From Paludibaculum fermentans_A (GTDB taxonomy: Bacteria > Acidobacteriota > Terriglobia > Bryobacterales > Bryobacteraceae): a stretch of DNA of 64,000 nucleotides. The stretch is from contig NZ_JBPJAQ010000003.1 in the NCBI RefSeq assembly GCF_051172195.1, forward strand, positions 1 to 64,000, given 5' to 3'. Position numbers and translations under genes: made by a program. This document shows, in pieces, positions 16,661-24,262 of this stretch (the first letter of the stretch is position 1; every line of letters begins with the position of its first letter). The notes below the pieces were generated by a model, which worked only from the letters and a program-made list of their open reading frames with translations, was not told where the DNA came from and searched no databases.

Positions 16661-17904
16661 ACTCCAAGGCGTTTCTGAAAGCCGGCCACTGGCCGACGTT
16701 GCTTGCCTCGTTCCTCTACTTCGACGTGAGCTTCATGGTGTGGGTGCTGCTGGGGCCGCTGAGTCCCTTTCTGGCGGAGCAACTGCATCTGACGGCGTCA
16801 CAGAAGGGGCTGCTGGTGGCGATTCCGCTGCTGGCGGGCTCGTTCTTCCGGCCGGTGCTGGGCACATTGGCCGATCGCATCGGGGGGCGCCGCGCGGGCC
16901 TGTTGGGCCTGTCCGTCACCTTGCTGCCGCTGCTGTTGGGCTGGCGCTACGCTTCCTCCTTTGAGCACTTCCTGGGCATCGGCGCGCTGCTGGGCGTGGC
17001 TGGTGCGAGCTTCGCCGTGGCGCTGCCGCTGGCATCGCGCTGGTATCCGCCGGAGTATCAGGGACTGGCGATGGGCATTGCCGGGGCGGGGAACTCCGGA
17101 ACCCTGCTTGCGACGCTATTCGTGCCGCGCATTGCCACGCACTTCGGCTGGAACAGCGCCTTTGCGTTCGCGGCCGTGCCGGTGGCGCTGGTGTTAATCG
17201 CGTTCGCGCTGCTGGCCAAGGAGAGCCCGGCTCCCAAGGCTCCAGTGACGTGGAAGCAGTACAAGGCCTTGCTGGCGCAGGCGGACACCGGCTGGTTCTG
17301 CCTGTTCTATTCGATTACCTTTGGCGGCTTCGTCGGACTGGCGAGCTTCCTCACCGTCTTCTTTGTGGATCAATACCGGCTGCCCAAGGTGCAGGCCGGC
17401 GACTTCGTAACGTTGATTGTGGTGTGTGGCAGTTTCCTGCGTCCGGTGGGCGGCTGGCTGGCTGATCGTGCAGGCGGTTACCGTGTGCTGCTGGGCGTCC
17501 TGCTGGTGGCCGGTGCGGGCTTGTGCGCGTTGAGTACGCTGCCGGCGCTGGGCGTGGCGGTCGCGGTTTTGGGCCTGATCATGGCGATGCTCGGGTTGGG
17601 CAATGGCGCGATTTTCCAGTTGGTTCCGCAGCGGTTTGCCGGATCAGTGGGGACGATCACCGGCCTGGTGGGCGCCGCGGGCGGCATCGGCGGATTTCTG
17701 CTGCCGTCCCAGATGGGGTATTTGAAGGACCATGCGGGCAGCTACGGCGCGGGGTTGCTGGCCTTCGGCGGCCTGACGCTGCTGGTGCTGTGCGCGCTGC
17801 TGAGGTTGGGAGCGAAGTGGCTTCAGGAATGGCCGGAGGAGACGGTGCGCAGAGCCGGGCTATTCAGTCTGCGTTCCGTTTGGGCGTCGGAGCCCGCGGA
17901 GTAG
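16657..17904 (+). CDS. Nitrate/nitrite transporter, MFS family (NarK/NasA type)
   Basis: 415 residues with about twelve membrane helices. GTLADRIGGRRAG matches the MFS motif between helices 2 and 3, and GNSGTLLATLF and GAAGGIGGFLLPSQMG correspond to the glycine-rich nitrate signature helices of NarK-type proteins. It imports nitrate (and perhaps exports nitrite). It is the last gene of the operon and is followed by a hairpin. Confidence 0.9.
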   Translation: MNSKAFLKAGHWPTLLASFLYFDVSFMVWVLLGPLSPFLAEQLHLTASQKGLLVAIPLLAGSFFRPVLGTLADRIGGRRAGLLGLSVTLLPLLLGWRYASSFEHFLGIGALLGVAGASFAVALPLASRWYPPEYQGLAMGIAGAGNSGTLLATLFVPRIATHFGWNSAFAFAAVPVALVLIAFALLAKESPAPKAPVTWKQYKALLAQADTGWFCLFYSITFGGFVGLASFLTVFFVDQYRLPKVQAGDFVTLIVVCGSFLRPVGGWLADRAGGYRVLLGVLLVAGAGLCALSTLPALGVAVAVLGLIMAMLGLGNGAIFQLVPQRFAGSVGTITGLVGAAGGIGGFLLPSQMGYLKDHAGSYGAGLLAFGGLTLLVLCALLRLGAKWLQEWPEETVRRAGLFSLRSVWASEPAE

Positions 17905-17917
17905 AAGCCAGACGGAA

Positions 17918-17951
17918 GGACGCGGGCGAAGGGTGAGTCCCCTCGCCCGTC
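17918..17951 (+). terminator. Hairpin after the nitrate operon
   Basis: Left arm GGACGCGGGCGAAGGG (17918-17933) and right arm CCCCTCGCCCGTC (17939-17951) fold with one or two bulges over a 5-base loop. No U-tract follows, so if it terminates transcription it may be a weak or bidirectional structure between convergent genes. Confidence 0.45.
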
Positions 17952-17966
17952 ATCGCCAGTTTGCGT

Positions 17967-18467
17967 TTAGGCCGTCAACAAGGAGCCACTGCGGAAGCGC
18001 TTGCCTGCCTGAATCCCCAACCCGACGAAGAGTAGCAGCACTACGGACTGTGCCACGACGAAGGCTGGTTCAGAGCCCGTGGGCGCCAGCTCGTGCAGGG
18101 CGGGCACTTTCTGGAACGATTGCACGACCGCCACGAACACATTGAAATAGAGGGCGATCATCGAGCAGATGACGTATACCCGCCGCCAGCCGCCAGCCAG
18201 GCCGTAGGTATAGCGCGCCAGGATCGCCGCCGCCAGCACGATCAGCGAGAGGATGCCGATGGCGTGTGACGGGAGAAATTGTTTCACCGGGAAGCCAAAA
18301 CCGGTCAGGCTGGTGAGTACCGTGGTGGTGAGGAAGATTGCCGTCCAGCCGTCCATCCGCTTGGATCCCAGCAATCCGGCCACGACTACGAAGCCCGAGG
18401 CGATGCCTATCAGGCTGATCAGGACGTGAACGAAGGTGAAAGTGGAAAGGCTCATGCCGAGCATCAT
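17967..18467 (-). CDS. Integral membrane protein of unknown function
   Basis: About 166 residues; ATG 18467 is preferred because AAGGAG lies 9 bases upstream. Four or so membrane helices are visible (FVHVLISLIGIASGFVVVAG; IFLTTTVLTSLTGFGF; ILSLIVLAAAILARYTYG; FVVAQSVVLLLFVGLGI). It resembles small conserved membrane proteins of Proteobacteria and Acidobacteria with no assigned function. It is convergent with the nitrate operon. Confidence 0.7.
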   Translation of the reverse strand: MMLGMSLSTFTFVHVLISLIGIASGFVVVAGLLGSKRMDGWTAIFLTTTVLTSLTGFGFPVKQFLPSHAIGILSLIVLAAAILARYTYGLAGGWRRVYVICSMIALYFNVFVAVVQSFQKVPALHELAPTGSEPAFVVAQSVVLLLFVGLGIQAGKRFRSGSLLTA

Positions 18468-18658
18468 GATTCGTGGCTCCTTGAAGGGAATGCGCGGCGC
18501 AAGGGCCACGCGGCGGACTCGTCATCGCTGATCCCAGTTCCGCGACTACCTAAGTCTGCGGGATCGTCGGCCGGAGTACATGCCACAAAGCGGGGTTCGC
18601 CTGCTACCCAGTTGGAGTAACTGGCACATCCACGGAAAGTGTTAGTGACGGTGCTGCG

Positions 18659-19465
18659 ATGATTTATCGTGGACTAGGGATGCAATCACAATCACACCGC
18701 TCCGACGCCCGTACCCTGGGCCGCCGTACGCTCGAACAGGACCACCGCCATCTGGCCGGACTCCTGCGTCCGGGCCTTTCCGTCTTGGATGTAGGCTGCG
18801 CCGGCGGGGCGATCACTGTTGGTATTGCGAAAGCCGTCGGGCCGGAGGGTGAGGTCGTCGGAGTCGATCGCGATCCCAACCAATTGGAATCCGCGCGGAC
18901 ACACCTCCCGGAACACGCGAATCTTCGCTTCGAATTGGGCGATGCCGCTTCGCTCACCTATGAGTCTCATTTCGACATCGTGACCTCCGCACGGACGCTG
19001 CAGTGGACCCCCGATCCGGGGGCGGCTGTGGCGGCGATGGCGCGGGCGGCGAAGCCCGGTGGACTCGTCGTCATCCTCGACTACAATCACGAGGACAACG
19101 GCTGGGATCCGGCACCCCCGGCTGAGTTCCAGCACTTCTACCAGGCGTTCCTCGACTGGCGGCAGGCCCACCACTGGGACAACCGCATGGCCGAACATTT
19201 GCCCGCCCTGATGCAGGCGGCGGGCCTGGTAGAGGTTCAGAGCCACCTCCAGGATGAATTGACTCAGCGCGGCGAAGCCGGCTTTCCCGCGAGAACCTCG
19301 TTGTGGATCGAGGTGATCGACAGCGTCGGCGCCCAACTCGTGGAGGGCGGATACTGCTCGGACGGCGAGCTGCAATTGGCCCGCTCGTTGTACGAAGTGT
19401 GGGTCCGCACGGAGTTGCTGCGGCAGACCCTGTCCATGCGCACGGTCACGGGCCGGTTTCCCTAA
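18659..19465 (+). CDS. SAM-dependent methyltransferase (class I, UbiE-like)
   Basis: 268 residues. The SAM site VLDVGCAGGAITVGIAKA (about residues 41-58), followed by GVDRDPNQLE and SARTLQWTPDPGAAV, marks a class I methyltransferase of the Methyltransf_11/25 type. ATG 18659 or the internal ATG 18680 could start it. The substrate is unknown. It is isolated between a membrane protein and a convergent reductase gene (stop codons 4 bases overlapping). Confidence 0.85.
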   Translation: MIYRGLGMQSQSHRSDARTLGRRTLEQDHRHLAGLLRPGLSVLDVGCAGGAITVGIAKAVGPEGEVVGVDRDPNQLESARTHLPEHANLRFELGDAASLTYESHFDIVTSARTLQWTPDPGAAVAAMARAAKPGGLVVILDYNHEDNGWDPAPPAEFQHFYQAFLDWRQAHHWDNRMAEHLPALMQAAGLVEVQSHLQDELTQRGEAGFPARTSLWIEVIDSVGAQLVEGGYCSDGELQLARSLYEVWVRTELLRQTLSMRTVTGRFP

Positions 19466-20097
19466 GCGGCGCCCCGGCAGAGGGAGAAGAGGAAGTCGAC
19501 ACCTAGTCCGGTCTTGACGGCCAGATGGATCCAAAGCACGGCGTGTTCCTCCTGCATGCGCGAGGCCGGCAGGCCGCCCAGGGGGACAGGCACGAATCCG
19601 GTCTCGGCGGCCAGCTTGGAGACCGCCTCCACGGCAGGCTGATCATCTCCAGAGACGAACAACACGCTGCGGCGCCCCTCTCGCACGGGCTGGGCCATGA
19701 TGCCGAAGCCGACGGTATTGAACGCCTTGACGACCCGAACGCCGGGCAGCGCCCGGGCCAGTTGCTGGGCGCCTGAGAGTCCGCCGGGATGCTCGAGCCC
19801 GTCCAGGTTGGCATTCAGTGGATTCGTGGCATCGGCCAGGATTTGTCCAGGCTTGAGCTCACAGGCGCGCGCGGCGTCGATGGCGGGCACTCCGCCCGGT
19901 GTGGCCAGCAGGACGATTTCAGCGCCTTGCGCGGCGGCGGCGCGATCCGTTGCCGCCAGGCCAAGTTCGGCGGCCTGGGCCTGGGATTTCGCGGATGCTG
20001 GATCCCGCAGGCCCAGCACTACCTCATGTCCCAGCGCGGACCAGCGGCGGGCGAGGGTCCCACCCACATGGCCGGCTCCTATGACCGCGATCTTCAT
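19462..20097 (-). CDS. NADP oxidoreductase, coenzyme F420-dependent reductase family
   Basis: 211 residues from ATG 20097 (MKIAVIGAGHVGGTLARRW). N-terminal Rossmann GAGHVGG motif and LLATPGGVPAIDAA, with ATNPLNAN and VVKAFNTVGFGIM, match the NADPH-dependent F420 reductase/'predicted dinucleotide-binding enzyme' family (PF03807). The true substrate in bacteria is usually unknown. It is divergent from the AraC regulator at 20207, which probably controls it. Confidence 0.85.
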   Translation of the reverse strand: MKIAVIGAGHVGGTLARRWSALGHEVVLGLRDPASAKSQAQAAELGLAATDRAAAAQGAEIVLLATPGGVPAIDAARACELKPGQILADATNPLNANLDGLEHPGGLSGAQQLARALPGVRVVKAFNTVGFGIMAQPVREGRRSVLFVSGDDQPAVEAVSKLAAETGFVPVPLGGLPASRMQEEHAVLWIHLAVKTGLGVDFLFSLCRGAA

Positions 20098-20133
20098 GGT
20101 GTCTTCGCTCCTCACGGAAAATTCAACTGACTG

Positions 20134-20166
20134 CTCCATTCGCCGGCTTGCAGTGACCGAATGGAG
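20134..20166. promoter_or_regulatory. Inverted repeat between reductase and AraC genes, candidate operator
   Basis: CTCCATTCG (20134-20142) and CGAATGGAG (20158-20166) are exact inverted copies with a 15-base spacer, sited in the 109-base divergent promoter region. This is a plausible AraC-type or autoregulatory operator, though AraC sites are more often direct repeats. Confidence 0.45.
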
Positions 20167-20206
20167 TGGCTTATAGTCATTTTTCGTTGATCGGGCAGAA
20201 CTGTAA

Positions 20207-21238
20207 ATGAGCAAGAGTCCCAAAAAGCAAACCGATCGTCCCGCGAAGCGCAAGCTGCGGCGTGTGATTGAGGTCAGCGGCGCCGATGTCCTGACGGATG
20301 TCCTCAATGGACTGGGCCTGCAGTCGCGGCTCTTCTGCCGCTCCCAGTTGCACGCGCCGTGGGGCCTCAGCTTTGAGCAGAGCGACCTGGCCCACTTCCA
20401 TTGGATCGACCAGGGGACGTGCTGGCTGCACTGCCGGGGGCACCTCAGGAAGCCGCGAATGCTGCACTCCGGTGACCTGATCGTGCTGCCGCACGGCGAT
20501 GCCTACTATCTCTGCGATCAGCCTGGCGGCGAAGCCGAGCCGGTGCTCGACTGGGTGGGTGGTGGCGGCAGCGGCCGGTGCCGGTTGCTGACACAGGGTG
20601 GTTCGGGGCCGCTCACGTCCATGATGTGCGGCTCATTCAGCTTTGTGCGGGAAGGGGCGCCCCTGCTATCGCTGCTGCCGGCGGTACTGCATTTGCAGGG
20701 CGGCCGGGCCGAGACACGGGCCCACCTGGAGCCTTTGATGCGTGCGTTGGTATTGGAGTCGGAGGATACCCTGCCCGGCTGGGAGACTGTTCTGACACGC
20801 CTGATGGACATTCTCTTTGTGCGGGTGATCCGGACCTGGCTCAGCGACCAGCCTGCCGACAGCCACTGGCTGGCCGCGCTGAACGACCCGCAGATTCATA
20901 CGGCTTTGTCGCTGATGCACGAGAACCCGCAACACCCGTGGACGTTGCAGTCGCTCAGCCGGAAGGTAGGGCTCTCCCGCTCGCCGTTCGCCGCGCGGTT
21001 CACACAATTCGTCGGAGAGCCACCGCTGACCTATCTCACCCGGCTGCGCATGCAGCGCGCCGCACGGGCCCTGCGGGAACGGAGAGTCCCGCTCGCGGAG
21101 GCGGCTCAACTGGCCGGATACAAGTCCGAGATTTCGTTCGGCAAGGCCTTTCGACGGATCATCGGAGTTTCGCCGGGCGCCTACCGGCGCAATGCGCCAG
21201 ATGCGCAGGCGGACCTGCCGCGCTCGGCTGTGCGATGA
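20207..21238 (+). CDS. AraC-family regulator with cupin_6 N-terminal domain
   Basis: 343 residues. The N-terminal half is a cupin-like sensor (HAPWGLSFEQ, HSGDLIVLPHGDAYYL). The C-terminal half has two helix-turn-helix motifs (WTLQSLSRKVGLSRSPFAARF; LAEAAQLAGYKSEISFGKAFRR). Regulators of this subgroup commonly sit beside an oxidoreductase gene they control. Here the divergent neighbour is the F420-type reductase. Confidence 0.9.
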   Translation: MSKSPKKQTDRPAKRKLRRVIEVSGADVLTDVLNGLGLQSRLFCRSQLHAPWGLSFEQSDLAHFHWIDQGTCWLHCRGHLRKPRMLHSGDLIVLPHGDAYYLCDQPGGEAEPVLDWVGGGGSGRCRLLTQGGSGPLTSMMCGSFSFVREGAPLLSLLPAVLHLQGGRAETRAHLEPLMRALVLESEDTLPGWETVLTRLMDILFVRVIRTWLSDQPADSHWLAALNDPQIHTALSLMHENPQHPWTLQSLSRKVGLSRSPFAARFTQFVGEPPLTYLTRLRMQRAARALRERRVPLAEAAQLAGYKSEISFGKAFRRIIGVSPGAYRRNAPDAQADLPRSAVR

Positions 21239-21412
21239 CCGGGAGGGTGAGACTGGCGCGCGTCGGTTCTCTCGCCGAGTTCTCACGCACCGCCGTCTGA
21301 ATCGTAAGGAGAGACGGGCCATCGCCCACCGTCTCATCGATGCCCGGTGGCTGTCCCATTTCACATAGAATGCGATCACATCGCCGGCGTGCCCGCGATG
21401 CCGGAATTACCA

Positions 21413-23035
21413 ATGAGCACTACTCGCAGATCGTTCCTCCGCACCGCGGCCACCGCCGCGGCCGGTCTCGGCCAGTTGACGGCCGCCCAGGGGGAACGCC
21501 CGAACATCCTGCTGATCCTGGCCGACGACATGGGCTTCTCGGACATTGGCTGCTATGGATCGGAGATCGCCACGCCCAATCTGGACCGCCTCGCCGGACA
21601 GGGCGTGCGTTTCACGCAGTTCTACAACTGCGCCCGCTGCTGTCCCTCGCGCGCTTCCCTGCTCACCGGTCTCTACCCGCACCAGGCCGGCATCGGACAC
21701 ATGGTCGACCAGGCTGGGCCTGCCCCGGGCTATGTCAACGACCTCAGCCCGCGCAGTCGCACGATTGCGCAGGTGCTCAAAGCGTCCGGCTACCAGACAG
21801 GCATGGCCGGCAAGTGGCATGTCACTCCGGTCAATCAGTCGCGCCAGAACTGGCCGCTGCAGCGCGGCTTCGATCGCTACTACGGCATGATCCACGGTGC
21901 CGCGGACTACTACAATCCGCCCACTCTCACATTGGGGAACGAAACCGTCGCACCCGGTCCCAACTTCTACTTCACCGATGCTATCGGAGACTACGCTGTT
22001 CGCTTCCTGGACGAATTCGCCCAGAAGCCCGATCCGTTCTTTCTGTACACCGCCTTCACCGCGCCGCACTGGCCCCTGCATGCCCGCCCGGAGGACATCC
22101 GCAAGTACTCCGGCCGCTACAACAAGGGTTGGGATGAACTCCGGCTGACGCGGCATGAGAAGCAACTGCAGATGGGATTACTCCCCAAACGCTGGCCGAT
22201 CACCGCCCGGGACGAACAGTCTCCGGCGTGGCGCGATGTAACCGATGCGGCCTGGCAGGCTCGCCGCATGGAGGTCTATGCCGCCATGGTGGACCGCCTC
22301 GACGTGAACATTGGCCGCATCTTTGACAAGCTGAGCGCCACGGGCCGCGATCGCAGCACGCTGGTGATGTTCATGTCGGACAATGGCGGCTGCGCCGAAG
22401 AGATCCAGCCCAACTGGACCGGACGCCATATTCCAAAGGGGACCCGGGATGGCCGGCCGGTGAGCATCGGCAACCGGGCGACCGTGATGCCGGGCCCGGA
22501 CGACACCTACCAGAGTTACGGGCTGCCCTGGGCGAACGCGAGCAACACTCCGTTCCGCCTGTATAAACACTGGGTACACGAAGGCGGGATCTCGTCGCCG
22601 CTCATCGTGCGCTGGCCCGGTCATGTGACCACAGCGCCGCGTTTCGATCACACTCCCGCCCATTTCATCGACGTGATGGCGACCTGTGTGGATGCGGCAC
22701 GGGCACCCTATCCCGCGCCCAACGGCGGTGCGGATTCCGCGATCCCGTTGGAGGGGCGTTCCCTGGTTCCAGCGGGTGGAACCCGCGCCGAGCGGAGTCT
22801 CTATTGGGAGCACGAAGGCAACCGGGCCCTGCGCCGCGGCGCCTGGAAACTGGTGGGCAAGCATCCCGGAGACTGGGAGCTCTACAACATCGACGAGGAC
22901 CGGACCGAGTTGCACAATCTGGCAGCCGCGAACCCGCAGCGCGTCAGGGAAATGGCCGCCGACTGGGGCCGCTGGGCCCAGCGCGTAGGGGTGCTGCCCT
23001 GGGACGAGGTCAGCAAGCAGCAGACGGCGCGGTAG
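21413..23035 (+). CDS. Arylsulfatase-type sulfatase, Tat-exported
   Basis: 540 residues from ATG 21413 (MSTTRRSFLRTAATAAAG), a twin-arginine signal. The metal motif ILADDMGFSDIGCYG follows, then CCPSRASLLTG; Cys76 of C-x-P-x-R is the residue converted to formylglycine. SDNGG near the middle supplies further metal ligands. It hydrolyses sulfate esters outside the cytoplasm; the substrate is unknown. No anaerobic maturase (anSME) or FGE gene is visible nearby. Confidence 0.93.
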   Translation: MSTTRRSFLRTAATAAAGLGQLTAAQGERPNILLILADDMGFSDIGCYGSEIATPNLDRLAGQGVRFTQFYNCARCCPSRASLLTGLYPHQAGIGHMVDQAGPAPGYVNDLSPRSRTIAQVLKASGYQTGMAGKWHVTPVNQSRQNWPLQRGFDRYYGMIHGAADYYNPPTLTLGNETVAPGPNFYFTDAIGDYAVRFLDEFAQKPDPFFLYTAFTAPHWPLHARPEDIRKYSGRYNKGWDELRLTRHEKQLQMGLLPKRWPITARDEQSPAWRDVTDAAWQARRMEVYAAMVDRLDVNIGRIFDKLSATGRDRSTLVMFMSDNGGCAEEIQPNWTGRHIPKGTRDGRPVSIGNRATVMPGPDDTYQSYGLPWANASNTPFRLYKHWVHEGGISSPLIVRWPGHVTTAPRFDHTPAHFIDVMATCVDAARAPYPAPNGGADSAIPLEGRSLVPAGGTRAERSLYWEHEGNRALRRGAWKLVGKHPGDWELYNIDEDRTELHNLAAANPQRVREMAADWGRWAQRVGVLPWDEVSKQQTAR

Positions 23036-23167
23036 AGTGCGAACCGCGCGCCGGAATCCCTGTAGGGCAGGATCGCCAAAGTCAATGCCGGAGCCTTCCC
23101 TCCGGCCTGGCGCACGTATTTGTAACTGCGCCGAAAAGCTATATTCAATGCGGGAACAACAGACGCG

Positions 23168-23710
23168 ATGGCCTGCCGGTTAGAGGTAGAGGAGCACGAG
23201 CGTGCACTCGTCTTCCGCGTCGAGGAGACGCCATCGCGGCTTCAAGCCGCTGCCGCGTCCATCGCCATTGGTGGAGTTGTGGGATTCGCCGCTCACTGGC
23301 TAGGGATTCCGATGCCGTTGTTTCTGCCTGCGGTGGGAGCCGCGGCTGTGCTTTCCTTCCGCGGCGCGATGCGTCCGAGCCGAGCAGAGCTTCGCGTGAC
23401 GAATCTTGAATACGTCTCACGCGGAGCACACACCGCGAACTGGTTTCAATCCGAAATCCGAATCCCGCGCGCCAGCGTACGCTGTCTGGAGTATCGAGAG
23501 GACCAGCGTGGGCCCGAATCCAACACCTTCGGCGGTGTATGCGCCGTGGGGAAGCATTCGGGCACGTGCGTACTCCCGTTCGTCGACGAGGCGCAAGCCA
23601 TCAAGGTCATCGAACGGATCGGGCGCAAGTTCGTTGCGGTCGACGGCCAGTCAAGTGAAGAGTCTCCGTTTGGACGGCATTTCACGAGGCTAAATCTCGA
23701 CGACCATTGA
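23168..23710 (+). CDS. Hypothetical membrane protein
   Basis: 180 residues with two adjacent hydrophobic segments (AAAASIAIGGVVGFAAHWLG; PLFLPAVGAAAVLSF) followed by a soluble beta-rich domain. The layout resembles PH-like membrane proteins. No family is certain. Ribosome site is weak. It stands alone. Confidence 0.6.
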   Translation: MACRLEVEEHERALVFRVEETPSRLQAAAASIAIGGVVGFAAHWLGIPMPLFLPAVGAAAVLSFRGAMRPSRAELRVTNLEYVSRGAHTANWFQSEIRIPRASVRCLEYREDQRGPESNTFGGVCAVGKHSGTCVLPFVDEAQAIKVIERIGRKFVAVDGQSSEESPFGRHFTRLNLDDH

Positions 23711-23877
23711 GAGCTTCGGATGTTCCTGTTCGGCCAACGTGCCGCTTCAAGCCAACTTCGGCCTGACCTTCAAGCTTCCGCCAACCGACTCGTATAGGCT
23801 TGCGCCGTCGCCGGCCCAACTGCCCCGTTCCCCGGCTCAAGCATACCCGCCTCCTGGTCCCCTGTCGCATTTATCTA

Positions 23878-23924
23878 TTGACATCTTCTTCAGGTGGCGG
23901 CATTCTACGCATAGACGCCTATGC
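23878..23924 (+). promoter_or_regulatory. Promoter and palindromic operator of the PadR/ADOP pair
   Basis: TTGACA at 23878-23883 is a perfect -35 hexamer. About 17 bases downstream the -10 region is weak (CATTCT). The inverted repeat GCATAG-ACGC-CTATGC (23909-23924) overlaps the PadR ATG (23921) and could be its own operator. Confidence 0.5.
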
Positions 23925-24262
23925 CTAGACCTCTAAGAAGCGACAACCTGCAAGGCACGCTCGATCTTCTGGTGCTCAAGACTCTCGCCGCGCGTGGTGC
24001 CCTGCATGGTTATGCCATCTCGACACACATACAGCAGGTATCGGACGATTTTCTACGGGTAGAGGAAGGATCACTCTATCCGGCGCTGCATCGCATTGAG
24101 GGATTGGGGTGGATCTCTTCGGAGTGGAGCACGTCGTCGACGAACCGTCGAGTCAAGTTGTACAGCCTGACGGCGGCGGGGCGGCGACAGTTCGAGATTG
24201 AGCAGAAGCGCTGGGATGAACTGACTCTAGCGGTGAAAAAGGTGCTGGAATGCTACGGATGA
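23921..24262 (+). CDS. PadR-family transcriptional regulator
   Basis: 113 residues. LQGTLDLLVLKTLAARGALHGYAI and EEGSLYPALHRIEGLGWI are the PadR winged-helix signature. In acidobacteria such genes sit directly upstream of ADOP permease genes and are thought to regulate them. The start overlaps a palindrome; the 3' end overlaps the next gene by 13 bases. Confidence 0.92.
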   Translation: MPRPLRSDNLQGTLDLLVLKTLAARGALHGYAISTHIQQVSDDFLRVEEGSLYPALHRIEGLGWISSEWSTSSTNRRVKLYSLTAAGRRQFEIEQKRWDELTLAVKKVLECYG

